From Saturnia japonica (taxonomy: Eukaryota; Arthropoda; Insecta; Lepidoptera; Saturniidae), in assembly GCA_033032175.1 (NCBI GenBank), contig CM065332.1, positions 1,287,501-1,351,500 of the forward strand: a stretch of DNA of 64,000 nt. Reading direction: 5' to 3'. Made by a program: the position numbers and the translations under genes. This document shows positions 12,300 through 43,040 of the stretch, piece by piece (positions within the stretch are counted from its first letter, which is position 1; every line of letters begins with the position of its first letter). The notes below the pieces were generated by a model, which did no database searches, had not been told where the DNA came from, and worked only from the letters and a program-made list of their open reading frames with translations.

Positions 12300-13795
12300 A
12301 TATTAACTGGAGTGGAGAATAAAATGATTACTGTGCTGGTTTTAGTAGACTTTTCCAATGCCTTTAATACTGTTAGTCACGACATTCTCCTGGCTATTCT
12401 CTCTCATTATAATATCTCATTAGAGGCACTGGCATGGTTCGCTTCATATCTAAAGGGACGACAGCAATCGGTTCGTATAGATGGGGCTACGTCTAATTGG
12501 TGTGAGCTTGGTGCTGGCGTCCCTCAGGGAGGTATACTTTCACCTCTTCTTTTTTCCCTCTTTATTAACCTTTTAACTCATGAACTGCGATGTACATATC
12601 ATTTGTATGCTGATGACCTGCAATTATACACACAGGCCGCAGTAGATTCTCTATCAGATGCAATTTATATTATTAACCGGGATCTAAATGCCTTAAGGGA
12701 TTGGTCTGAGAGATTTGGCTCATCAGTTAATCCTTCCAAATGTCAATAAATTTTAATAGGGAGCTCTCGTATGATTACCAGAATAGACTTCAGCTTGCTG
12801 CCTCAGATTATTTTCAGTGATCTTGTCATACCGTTTAGTACGGAAGTAAAGGACCTTGGTTTACACATTGATGCCAAATTGGATTGGAGAACTCATATTT
12901 CCAAGGTTAGTCAGAAAGTGATCGGTACTCTAAAGTCTTTTTATCGCCTGAAAAATTTTCTCCCAGTTAAAACGAAAACCATGCTAGTGCAATCTATAAT
13001 ATTTCCTATAATTGACTATGGTGATGTGTGCTTTTACGATCTGAACGTTGAACTTCTTAACAAACTTGACAGATTACTCAACAATTGCATTCGATTTGTT
13101 TTTAATCTTCGTAAGTATGACCATGTAGCGAGCCATCGTTCAGAGCTTAATTGGTTGCCCATACGCCAGCGTCGGAGTTTGCGGGCTTTGACAACTCTGT
13201 ATTCTATTCTATTTTCTCCCAACACTCCCTCTTACTTAACTCCACATTTTCAGTTTTTATACTCTAATCATGACCTTAACCTTCGCTCTTCTAATAATCT
13301 TATTCTTTGCTGTCCTCTCCATACTTCCGGTCTAGTACATTCATCTTTCTATATCCAATCTATTCTCCTATGGAATGCGCTTCCTTATGAAATCAGGATG
13401 TCATCTAATCGTTTCAGTTTTAAAGTCAAGGTACGTCGGCTTTACCAGTGTCATTTAGCAGTATTATCTGGTTAATGCTGTATTTAGTACTTAATGTTCA
13501 CTAATTATATTTTTATTTATTGTATTGATATTTATGTATGATGTTGTTATGTGCATGTATTGTATATGTGTAGTATATATGTATTATATATGTCTTATAT
13601 ATATTATGTTTCGATGTTGATATTTTATTTATATATTGTGATATTAAATAGATTAAACATAATTTCAAAAAACCCTTGCCTTTTTACACCTACCAACATT
13701 TATCTCAGCATCACCTAATGGTTGACTGGCAGAGAATGCCTTAGGCGTTAAGTCCGCCATTGCGTATTTAACGCATAATGTGTAAATAAATAAAT
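12300..13795 (+). mobile_element. 5'-truncated non-LTR retrotransposon with reverse transcriptase, one in-frame stop
   Basis: Bases 12312-13475 are a single frame broken only by a TAA at 12747-12749. Before it lie LVDFSNAFNTVSHDILL (RT motif with catalytic Asp), GVPQGGILSPLLF, and HLYADDLQLY, the YxDD active site. After it come the thumb and C-terminal region (EVKDLGLHIDAKLDW, NALPYEIR), as in CR1/jockey-type LINEs. The endonuclease and 5' end are missing, as expected of 5' truncation. The 3' region holds GGCGTTAAGTCCGCCATTG near 13746 and ends in TAAATAAATAAATAA. Subfamily is inferred, not proven. Confidence 0.85.
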
Positions 13796-14334
13796 AACTT
13801 AAAAAATGACGTTATGTATAACTTAGTCGATCCATACAGTTTTTTGGTATAGCTTTTCCTTTTTTTCGTGTATGGAAAAGGCAAATTATTGTAGCCATGT
13901 CAGTTGTTTTTATAACCCATGTTTAAGTTTAATTTATGTATATATAGCCGAAACCATGTTTTCTGCTTTTTCTTTCCAGTGTCAATGTTTTTAAGCCTTC
14001 GTATTCTTTTCTAATCGTCTAAGTAAGTTCAAAAAGATTTTGGGTCTTTTGTTAGAACTATCTGTGGCGACTTATCACAATAAATAGTTCTTACTTCAGC
14101 CACATTCTATTTTGTTTATGATAGACTGGCTGACTTTCAGGTCTTGAAAAAGATAAAGAAGACGTCTGTCACGGACTGACAAGAAGATATATTATTCTGT
14201 AATCGGTTACGAGCGACAAAATAAATACAGCAATAATTCAAACGCTAAGCTGCATTTTTAATTAATAGGATCGGCCAAACGATCCTATATATCTAAGGAG
14301 TTTTTGTGGCAACACAAATTACATAATATATTTT

Positions 14335-14735
14335 CAGTTTATATTAATTGTATTGATCCACGTCACGTATGCATAAAGCAAACTATATCACGCAAAACGC
14401 CACCAATATTACATAATATAGGTAAAAAACTGAAATTAATGAATTAAAATAAAATTCATAACATTGCGGTTCAAGATCCCGTTTTTATCAGTTTAATTAT
14501 CTGGGTTCTGAGTTTTTGGTGGGATTTTGCAGTGGTGTTGTGGTTTATATTTTTAATTGATTAATTTAGATTTTTTGACTCTATATTATGTAATATTGGT
14601 GGCATTTTGTGTGATATAGTTTTATTGTTGTACATACATGAAGCGGATTATAAATATAACGGGAAACATGCATTTTGACTTGTCACAAAAACTCCCTAGA
14701 TAGTTCAAACAAGGGCACCACCATTTTGTTTAAGC
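14335..14735. mobile_element. MITE family A, two copies in inverted orientation
   Basis: Bases 14335-14490 read the family in one direction (ATATCACGCAAAACGCCACC, then ATTACATAATATAGG). Bases 14515-14735 read it in the other (CTATATTATGTAATATTGG, then CACAAAAACTCCCTAG, then 'CACCACCATTTTGTTT'). The two halves face each other across about 25 bp and form an imperfect palindrome. Confidence 0.6.
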
Positions 14736-14934
14736 TCACTTTGTAGATTAGAGAAACAACGAAAACGTAAATAACATTGACACTGTAAAGAAAATCAAGA
14801 ATAAGAAGAGAAAACAGAAGAAACGGCTTTGGCCTTTATTTATATGACATATAAACTTAGATTATTGAAACATCTGGTTTGGCTGTATGTTCTAGATACC
14901 TTTGCCTTCCCCTTTCTCGATGTTCAAGGAAAAC

Positions 14935-14977
14935 CAGAGATAAATAACAATAGGAAAACAATTGTTATTTATCTCTG
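14935..14977. repeat. 17-bp perfect hairpin upstream of Crk
   Basis: CAGAGATAAATAACAAT (14935-14951) and its exact reverse complement (14961-14977) are separated by 9 bases. Another copy of AATTGTTATTTATCTCTG lies near 15027-15044, and one near 40643-40660, upstream of the carbonyl reductase. It could be the terminal repeat of a tiny MITE. Confidence 0.65.
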
Positions 14978-15179
14978 AGAAAACTATTACCAGAGACAAA
15001 TGACTTTATACTTGGATTCTAAGAATTGTTATTTATCTCTGATTCTAAGCTTCTTGGCTATACTGCATGAAATATTATCTCTGGTTTTCTGCTCCTTGTC
15101 ATAGACAGTATTTTGTTATAGAAGAAAATGCGTCAAGTATTAAAAAAAAAAAACTCTGCAGTCTATGAGTCGTCATCAG

Positions 15180-15559
15180 TGGACTTCGCGTGTGTGATCC
15201 AGGGAGATTATTTTCAATTTCTGTGTTAATTATAGATCTCTATCCAACTTGAGCGTTGCAAAGTTAGTTCGAGTGGAGCGAGAGCGAAATGCGATGGTTC
15301 ATCGGCCCGCAGCGAACGCGGAAACATGTGTTATGATGTGAACATTTTACAATAAGATATGACAACAATTTGTGATTTTTTCGATTTAAGAACGTAGAAC
15401 GGTTATTGTAAAGAATTAGTGACGGTTCAAACGGTGTATAAGTGTCGTTGAATGTAGTGTTGGACTGCTGGAGTGTTCGTGGGAGTGTATAAGAAACTTC
15501 CGGTCGTAATGAAAGGTCTTCGGTGAACATTGTTATTTGATTGACGAAAAGACCAAGAC
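15180..15559 (+). promoter_or_regulatory. presumed Crk 5' UTR/promoter region
   Basis: Relatively GC- and CpG-richer sequence directly before the Crk start codon, including GAGTGGAGCGAGAGCG at about 15270. An in-frame TGA at 15542-15544 precedes the ATG, so this stretch is not coding. The transcription start was not located. Confidence 0.35.
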
Positions 15560-34079
<18,520 letters not shown>

Positions 34080-36150
34080 ACAGTGAGCTGTAATTATATC
34101 ACGTATGCACAAATATTTACATTCATTAGGGTCGAATTGACCTCATAGATAATGTTTCTTAAAAAATTCGAACAACTTGTATGTTATACGCAGTTACATT
34201 TTATGTCAGGCAGACTTAATAAAAAAATATACACTTGTCAGCCATATTAGTTTTTGTTAAGTTCAACTGACATAAAAGCAATGATAGTGTTGTAAATAAG
34301 GGGTTGCTTACTATTTTAGCTTGTTGCTAAACGATTTGATGTCTGCTAATAATATTCATTACTAATCGATTTTTTTAAATATTTCTATCGTTTTACCAAT
34401 CTTATATACCTACTCTATATTAGGCATCTTGAGACATATCTGCAGATATCACTACCCGGTCTTCTAGGTATGTGTATCGCCGAATACCCGGTACAAATAC
34501 CAGGTATGAAAATACTTCGTAGGATATGGTAATACCAGTTGAACATATTCATTATGTCTGCTACCTAAGTACGTCCAGAAAAACGCATGTTATAATATTC
34601 TCCATGTCTATAGTCATAACAAAATCGTTAACACGAAAAAAAAACATAGTAAATATACAGGGGTACTAAATTTGTCTCAATGAATTACGTCTAAATAATA
34701 CGAATAACTTCGGGTCCCGCCTAGAGCTGAAGCAAGACGGTGCAACCGCAAACTGATGACTTTAAGGTATGTACCGGGTATTTTGGGCCGTACCCGATCG
34801 TGGAAAGCACATTACGGTATTAAATCGATTAAACCCACCTTAACATTAGTCTAAGAAGTTTAATGGGGTGTTGACAATTTCAATTTTTATTCTTTTACCA
34901 AGTCTACGTCGAGAGACATTTATGCAGGCCAACATGACAGAGACGACTGGTTTGATTGCAGATCTCTTGGTAGAAACTATTGTTTTCTGATTTACCTGTG
35001 CTAAACATAGGGCAGTATCATGCTACTAGAAAAAAAATATTTATGTTAATATTTTAGACAATATCTTCGCCTTAATATATCTCCAAATATTGTGTGGTGG
35101 AACAAATTTCTCTGTACTTGGGTGTACCTTCACTTGGCCGATTTTTTTTTACTTTTTAAGGAATCCTTTTAACCCTTAGAATTACATCGGTCCAGGTGTT
35201 TAAAATGACTTTATTTTAAACAGCTAATGACCAGGGTCCTATACCAAAAGGACTTCAGTACCTTTCAGGACAGTCAGGCAAGTTGGAAATTTACTGACTC
35301 ATAAAAGAATATTTTATTTACGTGACATTGGTAGAATTGCGAATGAACATAGTCGCCATTAAATAAAGAGAAATAATATTTGTTATTCCTAATGGAGATA
35401 TGTTCTAACTAATATGTAAAGGCGCCATCTATTAACAGTTTTTTTTAACTTTCATGATAAGAGATCTTAGTTACGATTGTTGACGTTCGATCTTGTTTGA
35501 TGGTACTTCTTCTGCCTATTAGTGTCCAATGAAAAGACTTCCTACGTTCTATGGCGTCGAAAGTGCATGACACTGGCAGAATTGTTGAATAATTCAACAG
35601 GGGCCATAGACAAACAAAAAAATATGCGAAATATACGCACAAGTCAGCTAGTTTATTTATACTGAGGCACATATTTTTATAAGGGTCAAAAATAGTAATT
35701 AATATTATATTAGTGATCATTCAATTTATACCAACGACTACACTTTCATTATGTATAATTGTCACTATCTTATCTGTGGTATAACTTATGTGTGAAATTG
35801 AAAAAAATATTAACATTTCATTTACACAATAACGAAAGTTTACTATTTAAAATATCATAATAAAAAATCATGAAAATCTGTAAATTTAAAACGTTTTTAA
35901 CTCATTGTTGTAGAGTAGCCAGGCATATCATTGTAGAAATCATTGTGAAACAATTTATTGTCGAGTCGTTTAGTGGAAGATACTAGGGGATGTACGTACC
36001 CTTCATAGATTCCTCCCATCCTAATATACTACCAGCTCGACCAATGCGAAGCAGTGTTGCTAGCTAAATGCTAACCTTACAATGTAATAAACGATATTTG
36101 ATATTTTTATAATATTTGCTGGTGCAAAAAAGTATTTAGTGTTAGTATTT
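34080..36150 (+). other. Crk 3' UTR and downstream region
   Basis: An AATAAA at 34218-34223 is the nearest polyadenylation signal after the Crk stop codon; others follow. Bases 35320-35395 and 35565-35640 carry the 'GTGACATTGG.AGAATTG' repeat. No further coding sequence is supported. Confidence 0.4.
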
Positions 36151-36157
36151 AATCTAT

Positions 36158-36274
36158 ATGTATCACAGACTATCGAGTGTAATGATGTTACTGATTTTTT
36201 TATTTATTACAATAGCAATACTAGTTTTGTGTTCAATATTGCATGTTAGCATAATTTGTAACGGCGAAGAAACA
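36158..36274 (+). CDS. candidate first exon with signal-peptide-like sequence
   Basis: An ATG opens 39 codons: MYHRLSSVMMLLIFLFITIA, then ILVLCSILHVSI and CNGEET. The frame runs straight into a consensus donor, GTAAGT, at 36275. The long hydrophobic core resembles a signal peptide or membrane anchor. It does not match a family I recognise, and I could not identify a downstream exon before the carbonyl reductase, so chance is a real possibility in AT-rich DNA. Confidence 0.25.
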
Positions 36275-38690
36275 GTAAGTTTTATCTGTACCTTAATAAT
36301 GTTCACATAATAACATAAATTTGTATGTCAACAGCATAAATGCTAGTTTAAATAACAAGTAATAATTTTGTACTAAATAAAAAATGTTACGTGATTATTT
36401 AAAACTTAATTTTTAAATAACAAAGGCCAGAAATGTTTATATACACATGTGTAAATTTTGACAAACCGCCAAAGGTGGTTCAATTTTAAATAAAGTCCGC
36501 CATTTTTTTAAATCAAATTTTAAACATCCTAATCATAAACAACAATTATATAGTTATGTAATTATTGTATGTGTCAATTATTTAGATATCATCTAAGTAC
36601 ACGCAATATCATTCAAATGGCAATTAATAACACATTTTACAATTAATTTAACCCTATTTAAACAATTCCCAATATGCACGTAACTAGGAACAATATAGGC
36701 CAAAAGTAAAAGAAAGGAATCTGAACACCTTAAAAGGTTCCCTTAGTTCCATATTCTAAGGCAAAATGGCAGTATTGTTGATTTTTCGGCGTTTAAAATC
36801 GCCATTAACTTGTGGGTTAGCAATGAAACTTACATCATGGGGAAAGGTCATTTGTATAGATTTTTATTAACAAAACGAAATATTATAAAATCAATTCGAT
36901 AACAAAAAGATGCGATACCAGCTTAAAGCAATCGAGACCATCAAGCAATATCATTATACTTGGTAATTGCTAAAATCATAGATTAATTATTGATTTCCGC
37001 TGGAGCTTCAACTAGATACCTCGCTACCTACAAACAATAGGTCTCAACAATACTGCAACTTAATAACGTAGTGTGTAACTGTATAGTGACTATTTGAAAC
37101 GAAGCTTGTCAACGTGACAGTATTGTTATGACGCTGACTCGAGTATGCCGATGCGGCGTAGTATTGATTGACGCATTTTTACAGCACGCCAACTGTATTT
37201 AGTTGAAGTGCCAGCGAAAACCAATAATTAATCTATGGCTAAAGTATTGAATTTTAAAACTCCTTAAAAGGAAATCATTATAATGAAGTAAAACGCATAC
37301 CAAATGTTATTAAGAATATTATCATTGTATAAAATCATAACGAAGATATATTTTGAGATTATGTGTCATATTATTAATGTATACTATAAGTTATAGATTA
37401 AATGATTTTTGTCTAATTTTTTTTATTAAGTTATATGTATGTAGTAGTAACACTTTAGTAATAAATATTAGGATGAAATTATTTGTTTTATTTATTTTCT
37501 AATCTGATATATGTCTGTCGTCTTGTTGTTCTTTATTATATCCATTAACCCCCTTGTGCATAATAACCAAACTATATCCAAAATGCTCCCAATAAATATA
37601 AGGTAAAATTATGCAAGGTTAACAATTATATCAGAGGCACATTCAAAGTAAGATCTATAGGAGACACAACTCTGTTGGTATGGCCATGTCATGAGGATGG
37701 CCTGGAGATCAAAAAGTGCTAAATCCAGGAGCGAAAAAGAGTGGACAACCAACTAGCATGAATGTCTGTAATTAGAAAATACTTAAAAAAACAACATACA
37801 CCCAATGATGACCGAGAGCAATGTCCCTGGAGGTGACAAATTAGGAGAGCTGACCCCAAATAAAAGTGGGATAAGGCTAGAAGAAGAGGCATGCCCAATA
37901 AGATTAAATAAAAGATCATTATTACATTTAACAAATATAATATTTATTATCAAAAATATTTTAAATTAATTGGCTTAGCTATTATAAATGCACCTTAAAT
38001 TCTTAGAATTTATACAGTTACCTTTAACAATACCTAAAATGTTTGATTTACTAAATATAAAATAAAAGACATTTATTAGAAATTATAGCTACATCTTGAA
38101 AGTTTTGCTTACATAAACAGTAGTATTGTAATTCTTGAGATGGCAGCAATTAAGATCTTACATTTTTAGTGTACAAAAATCTTCTTGATTTGGTGCCGAA
38201 AAAAGCACTTGCCAGTAGTACTGGGCGTTTCGTTTAGAAACGCTTTTAAGAGCCAGTTCTTCTATGAAAAACGAACAAACTGTTTCTCTATTTTACAATA
38301 ACAAGTTTTAAAACGAACTAGACCATTTTTTAAATAGAACAGATTTATAGTCTTTGTTTTAAGGACTATTATTGAATGAACAGTAAACTGTTACAAGAAA
38401 CTACTTTAAATTTGAAGTAAGGAATAAGCTACAATGGATGTTATCACAATATATATATAAATGTTATCACATAAACAATACAAATTGGGTTGTAAAAGAA
38501 AAAAACGAAAATGAAGGAACAAATAAAAACTGGTTTTATGGTTAAACATAGAAGGAACGTTTTTTGTAAGAAGTGGTTCTTGAGTGTAAAAAAGCGTTTT
38601 GTTTCGTTTTACGAAAAATCAGGAATTACTCAGCACTACTTGCAAGTATCAATGTGTTTGAACCTTCATATCAGTTTCTTATATTTAATG
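36275..38690. other. intergenic AT-rich stretch
   Basis: No gene is recognised. Bases 37528-37610 resemble part of MITE family A ('CACAATAACCAAAC' type words). The open frame at 38511-38732 has no motif. Confidence 0.35.
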
Positions 38691-38694
38691 TGGA

Positions 38695-38895
38695 TCCAAC
38701 AAGATGGTGGCTCTCTTGTTAGAACTATTTAGGGAGTTTTGTGACATTTTACAATCCATTTCACGTATGCACAATAACCAAACAATATCACACAAAATGT
38801 CATCAATATGACATAATATAGGGTCATAGAAAATAAGTTAATGAATTTAAATAAAAACCACAACATAGCAGCTCAAGATCCTACCAAAAAATCTT
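38695..38895 (+). mobile_element. MITE family A, copy downstream of carbonyl reductase
   Basis: AACAAGATGGTGGCTCTCTT, 'ATATCACACAAAATGTC' and 'GCTCAAGATCCTACCAAAAA' match the family. It lies about 20 bp beyond the reductase stop codon, so it is probably transcribed in the 3' UTR. Confidence 0.6.
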
Positions 38896-38917
38896 TGCTG
38901 TTATGATTTTTTTAACA

Positions 38918-39114
38918 TTAATTATTCCCAGGATACTCACCATTCCAATCAACAATTTTACTGTTAAACCAAACATACTCTCCTTTAACAGTGTCGGGAG
39001 CATCCAAAGCCAAATAAAGTGGTGCTGAAGCTCCCTCATCAATGGTCAGGGGGCCTGTGTGTGATGACATATCCGTGTCAACATATCCAGGATGTACTGC
39101 ATTTACTTTAATAT
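38918..39114 (-). CDS. carbonyl reductase exon 2
   Basis: Residues 212-276 with the SDR 'VHPGYVDTDM' segment near the cofactor and the C-terminal 'YVWFNSKIVDW'. Acceptor TTTCAG. Confidence 0.9.
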
Positions 39115-40190
39115 CTGAAAATTAATTAACCATTTTCAACATGTCTCACTCAGCCCATTTTTGTTTCTGCTTGTAATGGCTTGACTGATCATAAGAAAGT
39201 TTAATACACTGGAAGTAAATATTATTCTGAAATTGATAAGCTATAATAATTATCAATACATTCAGAAATCATAAACTATACAACATAATTGACTGTATTA
39301 ATAATAATTAAATAGTTCTGGCTCATGTATAGTGAATAAGAAGACTTATCAATAATGGTTGTCATCAATGTTTAAAAACATGACCTTAAAAATAATGCCA
39401 GTTTAGTTTATTTCTTGAATTACACATTAAGATGCTGAACTGTTAAGCCTAGAGAGACATTTAAGTCTCAAATACAGCAGCTGGGATGCATAAATAGGAG
39501 TTTAATGAATAAATGAACTAACTATTACAGGATTAAGTTTAGAAAAACATTACTACCTCTGTCTTGAAGCAATCTTTGCTGAATTTTGGTTAATGCGGTA
39601 ACTCCAACCTTTGACACCACATAAGAGGAGTTGCCCCATTGCTCAGCCTGCACTCCTTGCTTGGATGCTTCCACATACTCCTGCATAAGTTGTGACAACT
39701 CTTCTACAGTCAATTTTGGATCTAGAAACTTTTTTTGCAAGGTCTCACTCGGTATACGACTCAAATGTCCGCAAGAACTAGATATGTTCACAACTCTCCC
39801 GCCATTTTTTACTATCGGTAATAAAATCTCGCAAGTCGACACGAGTGAGAAATAATTTACGAATAACGTTTCCTTTGCTTGCACAGCGACAGGTTCTGTT
39901 GCGTTACTTTTGAATGCAATCGCAGCGTTGTTTACTAATATGTCGATACCGTCGTATTTGCTTTTAATGTAGTTGCGAAAAACTTCGACGCTTTTTCTGT
40001 CGGTAATGTCTAATTGGTGGTAACCGGGATGGAGATTTTCTTTATTCAAGTCGGCGACTGCTTTCTGTCCTCGCTCTACGTCGCGCGAAGTTAAATAAAC
40101 AATACCATCGAAACGCTTGCAAAGTCCACGAACTATGGCGAATCCGATGCCTTTATTAGCACCAGTAACGACTGCTACCCTTGCAGACAT
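38918..40190 (-). CDS. carbonyl reductase [NADPH] 1-like, SDR family (2 exons, 276 aa)
   Basis: Coding exons on the - strand: 40190-39557 and 39114-38918, joined in phase (831 nt including TAA). A short-chain dehydrogenase/reductase of the carbonyl reductase type, probably cytosolic, that reduces ketone or aldehyde groups with NADPH. Motifs: TGANKGIG (9-16) for cofactor binding, YLTSRD with the Arg expected for NADP, DILVNNAA (83-90), NISSS (135-139) with the catalytic Ser, and SYVVSKVG with Tyr190/Lys194. Exon 2 encodes VNAVHPGYVDTDM and ends KIVDWNGEYPGNN. Length agrees with CBR1 (277 aa). The substrate is not predictable. A donor-like GTGAGT inside the last codons leaves an alternative 3' end possible. 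Confidence 0.92.
39557..40190 (-). CDS. carbonyl reductase exon 1
   Basis: Residues 1-211 plus one base of 212. Rossmann fold, cofactor motif and the Ser/Tyr/Lys active site. Donor GTAGTA; reading on past it gives an unrelated tail to a stop near 39525. Confidence 0.9.
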
Positions 40191-40760
40191 TTTTCAAATT
40201 GATTTTTTCACAAATAGTATTGGTAAAACAAATGTAGAGACTGCTTTTCAGTTTTCACAGAACACTATTACTCCTAGCGGACTGCTTTTCTTCTAAAAAG
40301 GCAACACACGTAATCGGTAATACTAAATACACTGTATGTAATATGTATTACTTAGCTCTATGTACGTACGTACTATGTAGCATAGACCAATAACCAGCTA
40401 TGTAGTATATACACACATCTAATAGTCAGTGATATACACTGTGTAAACCTGTAAAGCCTCTGCTTTAATAAACACCATCTGTAAAGTGCCTAGAATTGTT
40501 ATATAACTCTGGTGCCTAGGCTTATCTGCTGTCAAGTGTCAAGCAGCCAATGTCACGAATACCGAAACAGATACGTAAATAAATGAGATTTTTTGTCTCT
40601 GAAATCTGAATCCGTTACATTTGGAAAACATCTGTGCTATAAATTGTTATTTATCTCTGTGTGCTATTGTCAAACTTGTCAAAACTGTCAAAAATAGAGG
40701 TGAATCGATACGAATAAATACAAGTAGTACTATCTTTCTAATGATATATTTACTAACTTT
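40191..40760 (-). promoter_or_regulatory. upstream region of carbonyl reductase
   Basis: Non-coding. It holds one copy of AATTGTTATTTATCTCTG (about 40643-40660), the same word that forms the hairpin upstream of Crk, and 'TGTCAAACTTGTCAAAACTG' just beyond. No core promoter element could be fixed. Confidence 0.3.
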
Positions 40761-40764
40761 TCTA

Positions 40765-40995
40765 TCTGCCTATACTATTAGCCATAGGGGCCTTGGAACC
40801 TCAAGTGGCTTTTAAAGCTTCACCGTTGCTTGGGGGCGAGCGCTTAAGGCACAGCCGCGAAAGCGTGGCAACATGCTCAAGGGTGCCAAAGTAGCCAAAT
40901 CTCTGCGTAGGCCGTGCCGTAGTTGAAATTAAGTCGCGAACTGGCTAATTTTCTATCCATAGAAATTCGAGCTAACTAACTACCTATACATATAT
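40765..40995 (+). repeat. 'GGGGGCGAGCGCTTA' family, copy
   Basis: 'GGCTTTTAAAGCTTCACCG', 'TTGGGGGCGAGCGCTTAAGG', 'GCACAGCCGCGAAAGCG', 'GGGTGCCAAAGTAGCC' and 'TTTTCTATCCATAGAAATTC' in order. Confidence 0.65.
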
Positions 40996-42337
40996 ACGTG
41001 TTTCTGCCTCCAAGGAGGTATTTACAAACAAGGACAATTTTACACATAGATGATGGCCTTGCGAGAGGTTATTTACAAAAACTGGTGTGACAATCACGTT
41101 TTCTAGAAACTTTTTAGAGAAAGCATCTGGAAAAATATTTTTTTAGGAAAGCAGACGTTTTTCTTAAATAGTAAATAAACATAAATTTAAAGAAAGTATT
41201 GTTGATTTTACTTGTTCTTAATTCATGAGGAAAACTATGAGTGTAAGAATCGATACTGTGTAATAACGAAAACATGCTCATCGTATGGTATCGAGTAAAA
41301 AGTGTTCTGACTAATATTATTGCATCCCTAGTCACACACGTTTTTTAGATTAGAGGTGGGCGATTATGAGTGAATAGAGGTATACACTTATTAAAAATGT
41401 AGAGCAGGAAGGTAAAAAAAGGTCGTTCGGTCGTAATAATTTCCAATTATATCAACTTAGTAACTACTAATATTAGTTACCTAGCATTAGCAATTACTAA
41501 TCGTACTTTGATTAAGAATAATCATTCATCATCGAAATTTTACTAATATTAGTAATTACTAATGACCATAATCGAATGATTGCATTATTTTATCTCATAA
41601 TCTCCCACCGCTATTGTAGAAGCGTTTGCCAAAGTAAAAGGTTTGAACTTTCATTTCGATTTTCCTTTTTTTCGTCGGAGAAAATTAACCATGTTCAATC
41701 CATTGAGCAACAATTTCCTCAATTCTGTTAATCAATTTACAATGCACAGAGTATACAGGTCAACCCCTCGCCCGCGGGCCACAATGTGGTCTTCGTTTGA
41801 AGCTTACAAGAATAAAATAGAAATATTATTTTATGGCAGGATATAAAAATGAGGTTATAAAATGTAGAAACTTGTAAAAAAATAACTATTCAATATGAGA
41901 AAATTAAATGCATACAAAATAGTTTAATCGAACTGTAATTAATTCTATTTCACCAGAATACAGAGTTGCACTTATAGCAAGCAAAACCTGGAAAGATAAC
42001 CAAGTAATAAAAGAAAAACAGCTAAAATATGTAAAAAGTATTTATTATTTATTATATTTTTTATTTTCTCAACACTAAGGCACTTAGTTTATAAGATAAT
42101 TTTATTATTTATAAAATATAAATGTAATTTAGATCAAAAATTTTCCAAAATATTCATATCTGTTATCACCTTACAAAATATTATAAAACTATATTTATTA
42201 ATCACTATAGTGCGCTTTGTTTAACGGTTTACACTTTATGACATATAAAAAGACTTGGTCTAAGGCAGAAACTAAAACAAGAAGAATTATTGTATAGTAG
42301 CTAAAGTTACTCCTCCTCATACAAGCTGCCTTTTTTT
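40996..42337. other. intergenic stretch, nothing recognised
   Basis: AT-rich. Palindrome-like TTACTAATATTAGTAATTAC words occur at 41460-41560. The open frame at 41643-41846 has no family resemblance. Confidence 0.35.
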
Positions 42338-42412
42338 TAGAACTGACTATACTGTTAACGTTAGAGGCCCTGAAGCCGCTCCGGCTTTTGCAGCTTCACC
42401 GAACTTGTAGCT
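42338..42412 (+). repeat. 'GGGGGCGAGCGCTTA' family, short copy
   Basis: 'GAACTGACTATACTGTTAAC' then 'CCGGCTTTTGCAGCTTCACC'; truncated before the GGCGAGCGC block. Confidence 0.5.
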
Positions 42413-42779
42413 GCCTCAATACATTAATCTTTATATAGGCAACCGGAAAACTTCTCAAAAAGCATTATGGTTTTATAAAGCTAGGAAAAATAGAATTTCA
42501 CATATATAAATAATGTAGTAAGTACTTAAAATAACGTCTAAATGTATACTTTTTTAAATTGACGTCATACGTGGAGTCAGTACTGAATAAATGCAGAAAG
42601 TTATAAGGAAACAACTGATATCAGCTGAACGCACCAATAGGGTAACATTCGCTTACACACGAATGACGTCATGCGCTGTTATTGGCGTTTCGTTTGAAAT
42701 TAAGAATATAGCACAAAGAAGACAAACATAAGCTCTCACTGACTTTTTTGTAGGTCTTTTAAATGTCTACAATTATGTA

Positions 42780-43040
42780 GTACATTCATTTGATATATCA
42801 CTTATGGTTTACTCAGCGTAAGCCATTTAAGCGCCCCAACTGATACACCACGACCAGTTTTTTTTATTTGCGCAGAACCGTAATTATTTTTCTAAATTAA
42901 AGTAGCCTAAGTTACTCCTTATAACATCAGCTATTTATCAGTGAAAGTCCCGTTAAAATCGGTCTAATTGTTTCAGAGATTACCCGGAACAAACAGACAG
43001 ACATACAGACAAAAATTAAAAATATAGGTGTTTTGTTATA
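42780..43040. mobile_element. Helitron-like copy
   Basis: 'GGTTTACTCAGCGTAAGCCA', 'CACCACGACCAGTTTTTTTT', 'ATCAGCTATTTATCAGTGAA' and 'CAGAGATTACCCGGAACAAA' align with 26220-26540. Confidence 0.5.

Noticed and set aside
41643..41846. Possible small gene (67 codons)
   Set aside because: No homology recognised, no conserved features, and common in length for AT-rich DNA.
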